Assembly (NCBI GenBank): GCA_963764505.1
Contig: CAVXSP010000001.1
Location: 3,534,001-3,598,000 of the forward strand
Direction: 5' to 3'
DNA: 64,000 nt
Source of the DNA: CAVXSP01 sp963764505
GTDB taxonomy: Bacteria > Acidobacteriota > Vicinamibacteria > Vicinamibacterales > SCN-69-37
Numbering within the stretch: the stretch's first letter is position 1; each line of letters begins with the position of its first letter. Below the pieces are notes generated by a model. It searched no databases, was not told where the DNA came from, and saw nothing but the letters and a program-made list of their open reading frames with translations. The translations under genes were made by a program, and so were the position numbers. Shown here in pieces: positions 26,560-34,743 of the stretch.

Positions 26560-27267
26560 TCACACACCCGACGCGACGATGTCGTGCACGCGATCGGCCA
26601 GCGCGCGCGCATCCTCACGACTCAGGCCGGCCGTGGGAACGGACGCGTGCACCGTGACGATCACCCGGCCCGAGCGGACCGCCAGCCGGCCCCTGGGCAT
26701 GACGTCTCGGCTGCCGGAGATGCTGATTGGCACGATCGGCAGGCCCGTCTCGACCGCCAGCAGGAAGACGCCGCCCTTGAACCTCGAGACCAGCCCATCG
26801 CGCGTCCGCGAGCCCTCGGGAAAGACGATCAGGCACGCCCCCTGGTCGGCGATGCGTTCCATCCGCTTGAGCACGGCCGCCCCGGGCTTCTGCCGATCGA
26901 CGAGCAGATGTCCCGCCAGACGCAGATGCCAGCCGACGAACGGCACGCGGCCAAGGCCGGATTTGGCCACGATCCGGAGCTGCGCCGGCAGGACCGAGAA
27001 CAGCACCGGAATGTCATAGAGACTGGAGTGATTGGCGACGAAGACGCAGGCCGTGGTCTGCGGCGGGCTGCCGCGCCGCTCGACGCGCACGCCGCTCGTG
27101 CTGAGAATCGCCCTGGACCACCACTGCGCGCACCGGTGCGGAAAGCGGCCGCGCCGGTCGAACGGGCTCGACGCCAGCGAGAGAACGCCGAAGGCGATGG
27201 TGTAGAGCGTGACGGCCGGAATCAGGACGAGGACCGTCCGCCACCAATCGAACGGAGGCGGCTTCAC
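26560..27267 (-). CDS. plsC: 1-acyl-sn-glycerol-3-phosphate acyltransferase
   Basis: A 235-residue membrane acyltransferase making phosphatidic acid from lysophosphatidic acid. One N-terminal hydrophobic helix (TVLVLIPAVTLYTIAFGVLSL) precedes the acyltransferase motifs: NHSSLYD (NHx4D type), FPEGSRTRDG and GLPIVPISI. The GTG at 27267 overlaps the stop of the upstream PIN/TRAM gene (GTGA) and was chosen because the longer upstream frame is only a shadow of that gene. Confidence 0.92.
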   Translation of the reverse strand: MKPPPFDWWRTVLVLIPAVTLYTIAFGVLSLASSPFDRRGRFPHRCAQWWSRAILSTSGVRVERRGSPPQTTACVFVANHSSLYDIPVLFSVLPAQLRIVAKSGLGRVPFVGWHLRLAGHLLVDRQKPGAAVLKRMERIADQGACLIVFPEGSRTRDGLVSRFKGGVFLLAVETGLPIVPISISGSRDVMPRGRLAVRSGRVIVTVHASVPTAGLSREDARALADRVHDIVASGV

Positions 27268-28388
27268 GCCTGTGCGGCGGGCCGGGACCGGCGGGGAGCG
27301 TCCTCGACCTGCGGGCGGTCGCCGCGGTCCTGCCGCTCGCCTCGCCCGGCGGCCGCGTCGCCGCCGGCCGGCGGGGCCGCCGGCACCGTCCCGGGCTCCG
27401 CATGACGGCCGAAGATCATCCGGCCGGCGGTCGTCTGCAGCACGCTGGTGACCACGATGTCCAGGTTCTTGCCGATCCGGCTGCGCGCGTTGTCGATCAC
27501 GACCATCGTGCCATCGTCGAGGTAGGCGACGCCCTGGTTGTACTCCTTGCCTTCCTTGAGCACGAACACGGTCATCTGTTCGCCCGGCAGGACGACCGGT
27601 TTGACCGCGTTGGCGAGCTCGTTGATGTTCAGGACCTCGACCCCGCGAAGCTGCGCGACCTTGTTCAGGTTGAAGTCGTTCGTGACGATGCGCCCCATCA
27701 TCGTCCGCGCGAGCTCGATGAGCTTCAGATCGACTTCCTTGACGTTCGGAAAGTCGAGATCGGAGATGATCACCTCGACGCCGACCATCTTGCGAATGCG
27801 GTGCAGCATGTCGAGACCGCGGCGGCCACGATTCCGCTTGAGCGGGTCCGACGAATCGGCGACGAACTGGAGCTCCTTCAGGACGAATTGCGGAACGACG
27901 AGCGCGCCGTCGAGGAAGCCGCTCTCGATGATGTCCACGATTCGGCCATCGATGATCACGCTGGTATCCAGGATCCGGTAGCGCTTCTGGGGACGGGTAT
28001 CGCGGAAGATCGACGCGAGCCTCGTCGGCTCGAGCCACTCCCCTTTCCGGATGCCGACGACGAGCCCGAGGTACGGCAGCACCACGATGATGAGGCTGTG
28101 CATGAACTGCACGAGCGGGTTGGCCATGTTGGCCCAGAAGAGCGCGCCGGTGATCGCCCTCGCAATCGCCAGCGCCACGACGAACCCGATCAGGCCTCCG
28201 ATGAGGTCGGTGAGCGCCGCCGCGCGCAGCCGCGCCTCGACCAGGATCGTCCCGAGCGCCAGCCCCAGTCCGAGCGCGACGTTGACCAGCATGTGCCCGT
28301 AGATGGGCGGTATCAGGGTCGCGACGTACGTCACGACGACGATGAAGAGCCCGCGGACCGGGGTGAAGCCGTGCGGCATCTGCGCCAT
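27264..28388 (-). CDS. Membrane-anchored PIN/TRAM domain protein (YacL family)
   Basis: A 374-residue protein. Four hydrophobic helices occupy residues of about 10-110. The PIN nuclease-like domain follows (RILDTSVIIDGRIVDIIESGFLDG, VPQFVLKELQFVADSSD, IVTNDFNLNKVAQLRGV), with conserved acidic residues, then a TRAM domain (VLKEGKEYNQGVAYLDDGTMVVIDNARSRIGK) and a low-complexity Gly/Arg/Pro tail. The family is widespread and probably acts on RNA at the membrane; its exact role is not settled. It lies between radA and plsC in a run of overlapping genes. Confidence 0.9.
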   Translation of the reverse strand: MAQMPHGFTPVRGLFIVVVTYVATLIPPIYGHMLVNVALGLGLALGTILVEARLRAAALTDLIGGLIGFVVALAIARAITGALFWANMANPLVQFMHSLIIVVLPYLGLVVGIRKGEWLEPTRLASIFRDTRPQKRYRILDTSVIIDGRIVDIIESGFLDGALVVPQFVLKELQFVADSSDPLKRNRGRRGLDMLHRIRKMVGVEVIISDLDFPNVKEVDLKLIELARTMMGRIVTNDFNLNKVAQLRGVEVLNINELANAVKPVVLPGEQMTVFVLKEGKEYNQGVAYLDDGTMVVIDNARSRIGKNLDIVVTSVLQTTAGRMIFGRHAEPGTVPAAPPAGGDAAAGRGERQDRGDRPQVEDAPRRSRPAAQA

Positions 28389-28389
28389 T

Positions 28390-29749
28390 CTACATGAGCG
28401 CCTCGAGAGCCTCGCCGACCGTCCTCACGCCGACGATTTCGAGCCCGGCCGGCGCCTCGGCGGGAGCGAGATTCCCGTCCGGCACGACGCAACGACGGAA
28501 GCCGAGCTGCGCGGCCTCCCGCACCCGCAGCAGTGCCTGCGGCGTCGCGCGCACCTCGCCGGCGAGCCCGACCTCCCCGAAGACCACGGCATCGCCATGG
28601 ATCGGCCGGTTCCTCAGACTCGAGGCGACCGCCGCGACGACCGCGAGATCGGCAGCCGGCTCGGCAATCGTCATGCCCCCCGCGACGTTCACGAAGACGT
28701 CGTCGCTCGCGAAGTTCAGACCCGCGCGCTTGTCGAGGACGGCCAGCAGCAGCGACAGCCGGTTCGGGTCGAGGCCGCTGGCGGTCCGCCGGGCGTTGCC
28801 GTACGCGGCACTGCTGACGAGCGCCTGGACCTCCATGAGGATCGGGCGCAGCCCCTCGATCGAGCAGAGCACCGACGACCCGGGCACGTTCTTCGGGCGT
28901 TCGGCCAGGAACAGCTGGGACGGATTCGGCACGGGGCGCAGTCCCGTGGAGGTCATCTCGAAGACGCCCAGTTCACTCACGGCCCCGAACCGGTTCTTCA
29001 CGGCGCGGACGATCCGATGCGCGTGGTGGCGCTCCCCCTCGAAGTACAGCACCGTGTCGACAACGTGCTCGAGGACCTTCGGACCTGCGAGCCCGCCGTC
29101 CTTCGTCACGTGGCCGACCAGGATGGTAGGCAGGTTGTGCCCCTTGGCGGCGAAGAGCAGGTCCGTCGCCGCCTGGCGGACCTGGCCCACGCTGCCGGGC
29201 GTGGAGGGGATCTTGAGCGAGAAGACCGTCTGGATCGAATCGACGACCAGAAGCGCGGGCTTCAGGCGAGCCGCCTCGTCGAGCAGCCGCTCGACGCACG
29301 TTTCCGCGAACAGGTACAGCGGCGCGGCGCCCAGCCCGAGCCGGTCGCCCCGCATCTTGATCTGGTGCTCCGATTCCTCCCCCGAACAGTACAGCACGGG
29401 CCCGCAGGTGCGGGCGAAGTGCGCCGCGGCCTGCAACAGAAGCGTCGACTTGCCGATGCCCGGCTCGCCGCCGAGCAGCACCAGGGAGCCGGGCACGAGC
29501 CCGCCGCCCAGCACGCGATCGAACTCGCCGATGCCCGGTACTCAGTCGATCCGTGACCACCGCGGCCACCTCGGCGTACGGGCGCGCCGATCCGCCGCCG
29601 AGCACCGGGCGCGAACCGCGGCGATCGTCGCGAGCGGACACCTCCTCCACGAACGAGTTCCAGGCGCCGCAATCGGGACAGCGGCCGAGCCACTTCTGTG
29701 ACTGGGAGCCGCAGTCGGTGCAGGAGAAGACGGACCTTGGTGGTTTCAT
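28390..29749 (-). CDS. radA: DNA repair protein RadA (one-base frame interruption)
   Basis: RadA promotes branch migration in recombination. The N-terminal zinc finger reads FSCTDCGSQSQKWLGRCPDCGAWNSF, the Walker A is GGEPGIGKSTLLLQ, the RadA-specific KNRFG motif is present, and a Lon-protease-like C-terminal domain ends AVVFGEVGLAGEVR. The frame breaks after TDRLSTG; removing one base near 29534-29540 joins it to I-G-E-F-D-R-V-L-G-G-G-L. The span is one base over a multiple of three. The ATG at 29749 is directly preceded by the GGCTTGAC end of the heptamer element, with no Shine-Dalgarno sequence. Confidence 0.9.
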
Positions 29750-29754
29750 GTCAA

Positions 29755-29797
29755 GCCAGAAGCCAGAAGCCAGAAGCCAGAAGCTAGAAGCTAGAAG
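29755..29797. repeat. Left arm, GCCAGAA heptamer array
   Basis: GCCAGAA units in tandem, the last two altered to GCTAGAA. The array begins five bases from the radA start codon. Confidence 0.95.
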
Positions 29798-29832
29798 GGC
29801 GTCCGGCACGAGCTCTGCACAAAGCACACCGC

Positions 29833-30201
29833 ATGCACAAGACGCCGTGCCAGTCCTTCCAGTCGCGCGCCTTTCAACTCTCGCTGGAAACCCTCCGGTT
29901 CTATCGGCAATTGCAGGGCACCAGCGACGCCCCGTCCCATCTCACGAGGCAAATGCTGCGTGCAGGTACTGCCATCGGCGCCAACTTGGAGGAGGCAAGA
30001 TCTGCACCTTCCAAGCGCGACCTCGCCGCGAAGTACACCATCGCTCTACGTGAAGGTCGCGAATTCTGCTATTGGCTGCGGCTCATTGCGGCCGATCAAC
30101 CGGATCTCACACGGCAGGTCGACTCGTTGCTCGGCCAAGGCGGAGAACTCGTGGCGGTGCTCACTGCAAGCGTCAAGAGACTGCGCGCGTCGGAGGGTTG
30201 A
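29833..30201 (+). CDS. Four-helix-bundle protein (23S rRNA intervening-sequence protein family)
   Basis: A 122-residue protein of the four-helix-bundle family (TIGR02436/PF05635). Signature blocks are FQLSLETLRFYRQLQ, LTRQMLRAGTAIGANLEEA (the family hallmark), KYTIALREGREFCYWLRLI and a final helix before RLRASEG. Relatives are encoded in 23S rRNA intervening sequences and, as Avd, with diversity-generating retroelements; they are small basic proteins thought to bind nucleic acid. No reverse transcriptase is in the window. The gene is oriented opposite to alr and radA and lies entirely in the loop between two complementary heptamer arrays, so it looks like cargo of that element. ATG at 29833; no strong ribosome-binding site is seen. 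Confidence 0.88.
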   Translation: MHKTPCQSFQSRAFQLSLETLRFYRQLQGTSDAPSHLTRQMLRAGTAIGANLEEARSAPSKRDLAAKYTIALREGREFCYWLRLIAADQPDLTRQVDSLLGQGGELVAVLTASVKRLRASEG

Positions 30202-30203
30202 GA

Positions 30204-30264
30204 CTTCTGGCTTCTGGCTTCTGGCTTCTGGCTTCTGGCTTCTGGCTTCTGGCTTCTGGCTTCC
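30204..30264. repeat. Right arm, TTCTGGC heptamer array
   Basis: Eight tandem TTCTGGC units, complementary to 29755-29797, ending TTCC just before the alr stop codon. Confidence 0.95.
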
Positions 30265-30265
30265 G

Positions 30266-31420
30266 TCACCCATACTGCCTCTCAATCCGACTCCCCAGCC
30301 GGCAGACGATCTCCCAGGGAATGGCGCCGATGGCTGCGGCCGTCTCGCGCGCCGTAATCGCCTCCTGCCCCTGCCGGCCGATGATCGCCACGTCGTCGCC
30401 GGGCGCGGCGTCGAGGCCGGTGACGTCGACGCTGATCATGTCCATGCAGACCGACCCGACGATGGGCGCCCGTCGGCCCCGGACGAGGACGGCCGCGCGA
30501 TTCGCGAGGCGCGTATCGAGCCCGTCCGCGTAGCCGGCGGGCACGATCGCGATCGAACGGGGGGTCTCGGCCAACCAGCGGAGCCCGTATCCCGCGCCAT
30601 CGCCGGGGCGCAGGCCCTTCACGGCCACGATACGACTCGTGAGTGACAGGGCAGGTCTCAGGTCGAGCGTCGTGGCCGTGAGCGGCGGGGGCACGATCCC
30701 GTAGAGCAGCAGGCCGGGCCGCACCCAGTCGTACCAGGTCCGGCGGTCGCGCAGGAGCGCCGCCGAGTTCGCCGCGTGCCGCCTGGGCGGCTGCAGTCCC
30801 ATCCTCTCGAGCGCGGCCACCGCCTGGTCGAACCGGGCCCGCTGGATCTCCAGGAAGGGCGACTCGGGGAGGTCCGCGGTCGCAAAATGCGTGAACACGG
30901 CATCGAGCGTCAGGTGCCGCGCGCCCAGCACGGCAGGCATCGTGCGGCCGAGGTTGTCGAAGCGGAAGCCGAGCCGGTTCATTCCGGTATCGATCTTCAG
31001 ATGGCCGTGCAGGCGCACGTTTCTCGCGCCGGCGGCCGCCTCGAGCGCGGCAGCCGCGGCCGGCGAGGAGACGGCCGGCGTGAGGTCGAACTCGAATACG
31101 CCCGAGAGATCGCTGACGCTCATGGCTCCGAAGACGAGCAGCGGCACGCGAACGCCTGCCCGGCGCAGGAGCATGCCCTCCTCGATGTCGGCGCACGCCA
31201 GCATCGAGGCGCCGGCCTCTTCGAGCGCCAGGCCCACCCGCTCGGCGCCGTGACCGTAGGCGTTGGCCTTCACCACGGCAATGACGCCGGGCGGCCGATC
31301 GCCAGGTCCGGGCGCGCCCGGGCCCGCGGCCGACGTCTCGCGCTCCAGGAGATCGCGGACGGCGCGGAGATTGTGCGCGATCGCCTCGAGGCTCACGCTG
31401 GCGACGGTGGGACGGGTCAC
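30266..31420 (-). CDS. alr: Alanine racemase
   Basis: A 384-residue PLP enzyme making D-alanine for peptidoglycan. The PLP lysine lies in VVKANAYGHG near residue 50. The LKIDTGMNRLGF, FATAD and HAANSAALL blocks follow. The C-terminal domain carries the catalytic tyrosine region (GAGYGLRW) and VGSVCMDMISVDVT. The GTG start at 31420 overlaps the dnaB stop (GTGA). Its own stop is immediately followed by the CGGAAGCCAG end of the heptamer element. Confidence 0.95.
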   Translation of the reverse strand: MTRPTVASVSLEAIAHNLRAVRDLLERETSAAGPGAPGPGDRPPGVIAVVKANAYGHGAERVGLALEEAGASMLACADIEEGMLLRRAGVRVPLLVFGAMSVSDLSGVFEFDLTPAVSSPAAAAALEAAAGARNVRLHGHLKIDTGMNRLGFRFDNLGRTMPAVLGARHLTLDAVFTHFATADLPESPFLEIQRARFDQAVAALERMGLQPPRRHAANSAALLRDRRTWYDWVRPGLLLYGIVPPPLTATTLDLRPALSLTSRIVAVKGLRPGDGAGYGLRWLAETPRSIAIVPAGYADGLDTRLANRAAVLVRGRRAPIVGSVCMDMISVDVTGLDAAPGDDVAIIGRQGQEAITARETAAAIGAIPWEIVCRLGSRIERQYG

Positions 31421-32751
31421 GCCCCCGCCTGGAGGTTCTCGAACCGCGTGTGCTTCTTGATGAAGGCGAGCCTGGCGGTGCCGATCGGGCCGTTGCGCTG
31501 CTTGCCGATGATGAGCTCCGCCACGCCTTCCGTCTCGGCGCGCCGTTCCGCCTCCTGCGCGTACATCTCCTCGCGGAAGATGAAGAGCACGACGTCCGCG
31601 TCCTGCTCGAGCGCGCCCGATTCGCGAAGGTCGGAGAGCTGTGGGCGATGATCGGTGCGTCCCTCGGGCGCGCGGCTGAGCTGGCTCAGCGCGAGAATCG
31701 GAACGTCGAGCTCCTTCGCCAGGATCTTCAACGCCCGCGAGATCGACGCGAGCTCCTGCTGGCGGTTCTCGAACCGCCCGCGGCCCTGCATCAGCTGGAG
31801 GTAGTCGACGATCAGCAGGTCGAGTCCGTGCTCGAGCTTGAGCCGCCGGGACTTGGCGCGCATCTCGAGGATCCCGAGGCCCGGCGAATCGTCGATGAAG
31901 ACCTTCGCATCGAGCAGCCGCGCGTTGGCCTCCACGAGCCGCTCGTAGTCCGTGTCGGTGAGGAAGCCGCCCCGGAACCGGTGGGCATCGATGCGCGCCT
32001 CGGAGGTGAGCATGCGGATGAAGAGCTGCTCGGTGGACATCTCGAGGCTGAACACGCCAATCGTCCGGCGCGCCTCGAGCGCGGCGTTGAGCGCGACGTT
32101 GAGCACGAAGCTCGTCTTCCCCATCGACGGACGGGCCGCGACGATGACGAGGTCCTGCTTCTGGAATCCGGACGTCAACTCGTCGAGCTGCTCGAATCCG
32201 CTCGGGACGCCGGTGATCAGCCCCTTGTGCGCCTGAAGCCGCTCGATGAGCTGATAGCTGTTGCCGGCCAGCTCGGACAGCGGCACGAAGCCGGCCCGCA
32301 GCCGGTGCTCGGCGATCTGAAAGATCGACCGCTCCGCCTCATCCAGCAGATCGTCGGCGCCCTGCTCGCCGTCGTACGCCCGCACCAGCAGATCGTTGGC
32401 CGACTGGATGAGCCGCCGGAGCGTCGCCTTCTCCTTGACGATCCGGGCGTAATACTCGACGTTGGCCGATCGCGGCACGCCGTCGGTCAGGGCGGCAATA
32501 TAGGCCGGACCGCCGACCTCCTCCAGCTCGCCCGATCGATGCAGCTCGTCGGTGAGCGTGACGAGATCGACCGGCTCGCTGCGGTCGGTCAAGCCGACCA
32601 TCTTCTCGAAGATGCGCCGATGCGCGTCCCGGAAGAAATCCTGCCCGTCGATCACCTCGGCGGCCTGGTTGAACGCCTGGTTGTTGATGAGGATCGCGCC
32701 GAGCACGCATTTCTCGGCATCGAGATTGTGCGGCAGTACGCGATCGGCCAT
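31417..32751 (-). CDS. dnaB: Replicative DNA helicase
   Basis: A 444-residue hexameric helicase of the replication fork. The N-terminal domain (LPHNLDAEKCVLGAILINNQAF) interacts with primase. The RecA-like domain contains VIVAARPSMGKTSFVLN (Walker A), GVFSLEMSTEQL, LLIVDYLQLMQGRG (Walker B) and LSQLSRAPEGRTDHRPQLSDLRESGALEQDADVV. The ATG at 32751 follows the heptamer element by 17 bases. The rplI-dnaB-alr order is common in bacteria. Confidence 0.97.
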   Translation of the reverse strand: MADRVLPHNLDAEKCVLGAILINNQAFNQAAEVIDGQDFFRDAHRRIFEKMVGLTDRSEPVDLVTLTDELHRSGELEEVGGPAYIAALTDGVPRSANVEYYARIVKEKATLRRLIQSANDLLVRAYDGEQGADDLLDEAERSIFQIAEHRLRAGFVPLSELAGNSYQLIERLQAHKGLITGVPSGFEQLDELTSGFQKQDLVIVAARPSMGKTSFVLNVALNAALEARRTIGVFSLEMSTEQLFIRMLTSEARIDAHRFRGGFLTDTDYERLVEANARLLDAKVFIDDSPGLGILEMRAKSRRLKLEHGLDLLIVDYLQLMQGRGRFENRQQELASISRALKILAKELDVPILALSQLSRAPEGRTDHRPQLSDLRESGALEQDADVVLFIFREEMYAQEAERRAETEGVAELIIGKQRNGPIGTARLAFIKKHTRFENLQAGA

Positions 32752-32768
32752 GGGGGAAGAACTATAAC

Positions 32769-32852
32769 AAGCCAGAAGCCAGAAGCCAGAAGCCAGAAGC
32801 CAGAAGCTCGAACTGCCTTCTGGCTTCTGGCTTCTGGCTTCTGGCTTCCGTC
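32769..32852. repeat. Heptamer hairpin element between rplI and dnaB (minimal form)
   Basis: About five GCCAGAA units (32771-32807) face about five TTCTGGC units (32816-32849) across an 8-base loop (TCGAACTG). Read on the minus strand it begins GACGGAAGCCAG right after the rplI stop and ends GGCTTGTT before dnaB. This is a cargo-free copy of the radA-alr element. The RNA would form a stem of about 34 bp. Confidence 0.93.
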
Positions 32853-33302
32853 CTAGGCCGGCACGATCTTGACTTTCAGCTCCGCGGTGACGTCCCGGTG
32901 CAGCTTGATCGACACGACGTGATCGCCGACCACCTTGAGCGGGTCGGGCAGCTGAATCTTGCGCCGATCGACGGTGAAGTTCCGCGCCTGCAGCGCCTCG
33001 GCGATGTCCGCGGAGGTCACCGAGCCGTAGAGCGTATCCTGTTCGCCCACGCGCCGCGCAATCGAGATCTCCAGCGCCTGCAGCCGCGCCGCCAGCGCCT
33101 CGGCCACCTGGCGCTCCTCGGCCTCGTGCGCTTCCGCCTTCGCGCGCTCGCGCTCGATCTGCCGCTTGTTCTCGACGGTCACCGCCAGCGCCAGCTTGCG
33201 CGGAAACAGATAGTTGCGCGCGTACCCGTCGGCGACCTTCACGACTTCGCCACGGCTCCCAAGGTGCTCGACGTGGTCCTTGAGAATGACTTCGATGGAC
33301 AT
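32853..33302 (-). CDS. rplI: 50S ribosomal protein L9
   Basis: A 149-residue protein that binds 23S rRNA domain V and bridges ribosomes. The N-terminal domain is MSIEVILKDHVEHLGSRGEVVKVADGYARNYLFPRKLA, the family signature. A long connecting helix (QIERERAKAEAHEAEERQVAEALAARL) leads to the C-terminal domain with LYGSVTSADIAEAL. It is clustered with rpsR and rpsF as usual. Confidence 0.97.
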   Translation of the reverse strand: MSIEVILKDHVEHLGSRGEVVKVADGYARNYLFPRKLALAVTVENKRQIERERAKAEAHEAEERQVAEALAARLQALEISIARRVGEQDTLYGSVTSADIAEALQARNFTVDRRKIQLPDPLKVVGDHVVSIKLHRDVTAELKVKIVPA

Positions 33303-33317
33303 GGTTAGCTCCAGAAC

Positions 33318-33605
33318 CTAATCCGTCACGTATGGTATGAGCGCCAGTTGCCGCGCGCGCTTGATGGCCGTCTGGAGCGTCCGCTGGTGCGTCGCGCAGG
33401 TGCCGGAGATCCGCCGCGGCTGAATCTTGCCGCGCTCGGGGATGAACGGCGTCAGCAGCTTGATGTCCTTGTAGCTGATGTAGTCGATCTTCTCCGCGCA
33501 GAACTTGCAGACGCGGCGGCGCCGGAAGAACGTCCGCCGCCCGCCTCGCTCCTTGTCGTCCTTCTTGCCGCCGGCCCGGCCGCCGCGGTTCTCGTCATCC
33601 CTCAT
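33318..33605 (-). CDS. rpsR: 30S ribosomal protein S18
   Basis: A 95-residue S18 with an unusually basic Gly/Arg/Lys N-terminal extension of about 25 residues before the fold. The core is RVCKFCAEKIDYISYKDIKLLTPFIPERGKIQPRRISGTCATHQRTLQTAIKRARQLALIPY. The CxxC plus later Cys form suggests the zinc-binding version. Its ATG overlaps the rpsF stop by four bases. S18 pairs with S6 on the ribosomal platform. Confidence 0.96.
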   Translation of the reverse strand: MRDDENRGGRAGGKKDDKERGGRRTFFRRRRVCKFCAEKIDYISYKDIKLLTPFIPERGKIQPRRISGTCATHQRTLQTAIKRARQLALIPYVTD

Positions 33606-34066
33606 CGCTCGCCTCCCGCGCGATAGCCCGAATCGCCGCTCTCACCGTCGTCGTCCTGCTGCCGGCGGTGCAGCTCCGTTTCGGTCGGTTCCGGCGGCAG
33701 CCCGCGGCGGACCCGGCGCGCCACCATCGCCGTCTTGCGGCGGACCTTGGCGCGCTCCGCCACGGCCAGATCCTCGTCGACCCGCACGATCAGGTGCCGC
33801 ATCACGACGTCCAGGACGCGCAGCCGGCGGTCGAGCTCGGCGATCATGGCCGCCTGGCCGTTGATCACCTCGAGCACGTAGACGCCCTCGCGCTGATTGC
33901 TGATGTCATAGGCCAGCCGACGGCGGCCCCAGTTCTCCGTCCGCTCGATCTGGCCGCCGAATCGCTCTACGACGCCCGCGACCTGCTGGTGCAGATCGGC
34001 CAGGGCCTCCTCGGTCGAGTCGGGCAAGGCGATGTAGACGAGCTCGTACTGTCGGGTGGTGCTCAT
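33602..34066 (-). CDS. rpsF: 30S ribosomal protein S6
   Basis: A 154-residue S6. It begins MSTTRQYELVYIALPD and continues with RTENWGRRRLAYDISNQREGVYVLEVINGQ and LRVLDVVMRHLIVRVDEDLA, the complete family core, with a charged C-terminal tail. The ATG at 34066 was chosen over one at 34084 because AGGAGG lies four bases before it and S6 proteins start here. First gene of rpsF-rpsR-rplI. Confidence 0.96.
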   Translation of the reverse strand: MSTTRQYELVYIALPDSTEEALADLHQQVAGVVERFGGQIERTENWGRRRLAYDISNQREGVYVLEVINGQAAMIAELDRRLRVLDVVMRHLIVRVDEDLAVAERAKVRRKTAMVARRVRRGLPPEPTETELHRRQQDDDGESGDSGYRAGGER

Positions 34067-34136
34067 GTGCCTCCTCATGGACACGAATCGTGGCTGTCCC
34101 GCTCATCGGAACAGCAAGGAGCGCGTGATGCCGGCC

Positions 34137-34715
34137 TCAGTCGATGCGGCCCTCTCGGTTGAACTCGTTCATCATACGGTCGAGCCCGTCCGAAATCCAC
34201 CGGCCGACCGCTTCGGCGGCGCGGCCGATCGCCTGCCCGATCACGGGCCGTTCGTCGGGCGCGAACCGCGAAAGCACGTGGTCGGCCAGATCCCGGCGCT
34301 CATCGCCCCGTCCCACGCCGACCCGCAGCCGCGCGTAGTCGACGGTCCCCAGGTGCTCGGCCACCGACCGGAGCCCGTTGTGGCCGCCTTCGGACCCGCC
34401 CGCACGCGCGCGGAGCCGGCCGAGCGGCAGATTCACGTCGTCACAGACGACCAGGAGGTCGGCGGTATCGACCTTGTAATAGCGGCACGCCGCGCCGACC
34501 GCTTCCCCGCTCACGTTCATGAGCGTCAGGGGCTTCAGCAGCCAGACCGGCCCGTCCGACCGGCGCCAGCGCGCCTGCAGGGCCCGGAAAGGCGCCGGCT
34601 CGAACCGCAGCTCGTGCTGCCGCGCCAGCAGATCCAGCACGTCGAAACCGACGTTGTGCCGCGTCCCGCCGTAGCGCGACTCCGGCACGTTCCCCAGACC
34701 GGCTACCAGCTTCAC
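34137..34715 (-). CDS. pth: Peptidyl-tRNA hydrolase
   Basis: A 192-residue enzyme releasing peptides from dropped peptidyl-tRNA. It starts MKLVAGLGNVPESRYGGTRHNVGFDVLD, where the catalytic His is in RHNVG. PLTLMNVSGEAV, VVCDDVNLPLGRLRARAGGSEGGHNGLRSV and RLRVGVGR complete the family pattern. It lies 29 bp downstream of rplY, a common pairing, and precedes rpsF by about 70 bp. Confidence 0.96.
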   Translation of the reverse strand: MKLVAGLGNVPESRYGGTRHNVGFDVLDLLARQHELRFEPAPFRALQARWRRSDGPVWLLKPLTLMNVSGEAVGAACRYYKVDTADLLVVCDDVNLPLGRLRARAGGSEGGHNGLRSVAEHLGTVDYARLRVGVGRGDERRDLADHVLSRFAPDERPVIGQAIGRAAEAVGRWISDGLDRMMNEFNREGRID

Positions 34716-34743
34716 GCCGCTCGAGGCGACCGCGCCGATGTTC

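Larger units (their letters stand above)
29750..30265. mobile_element. Heptamer-hairpin element carrying a four-helix-bundle gene
   Basis: The element runs exactly from the base before the radA start codon to the base after the alr stop codon. The left arm (29755-29797) is about six GCCAGAA-type units; the right arm (30204-30264) is about eight complementary TTCTGGC units. Read on the minus strand, it starts CGGAAGCCAGAAG and ends CTTCTGGCTTGAC, the same ends as the shorter copies at 32769-32852 and 62034-62189. The loop holds one gene on the opposite strand. No transposase is present. That it is mobile is inferred from shared ends, repeated occurrence and cargo. Confidence 0.6.

Noticed and set aside
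29750..29827. N-terminal hydrophobic extension of RadA (ASGFWL-type)
   Set aside because: It is translated heptamer repeat upstream of the zinc-finger start; RadA is cytoplasmic and begins MKPPRSVFSC.
29833..30201. Diversity-generating retroelement (Avd-like protein)
   Set aside because: The protein family overlaps with Avd, but there is no reverse transcriptase, template repeat or variable repeat in the window.
29755..30264. CRISPR array at the heptamer repeats
   Set aside because: Units are 7 bp, contiguous and without unique spacers, arms are inverted, and no cas genes are present.
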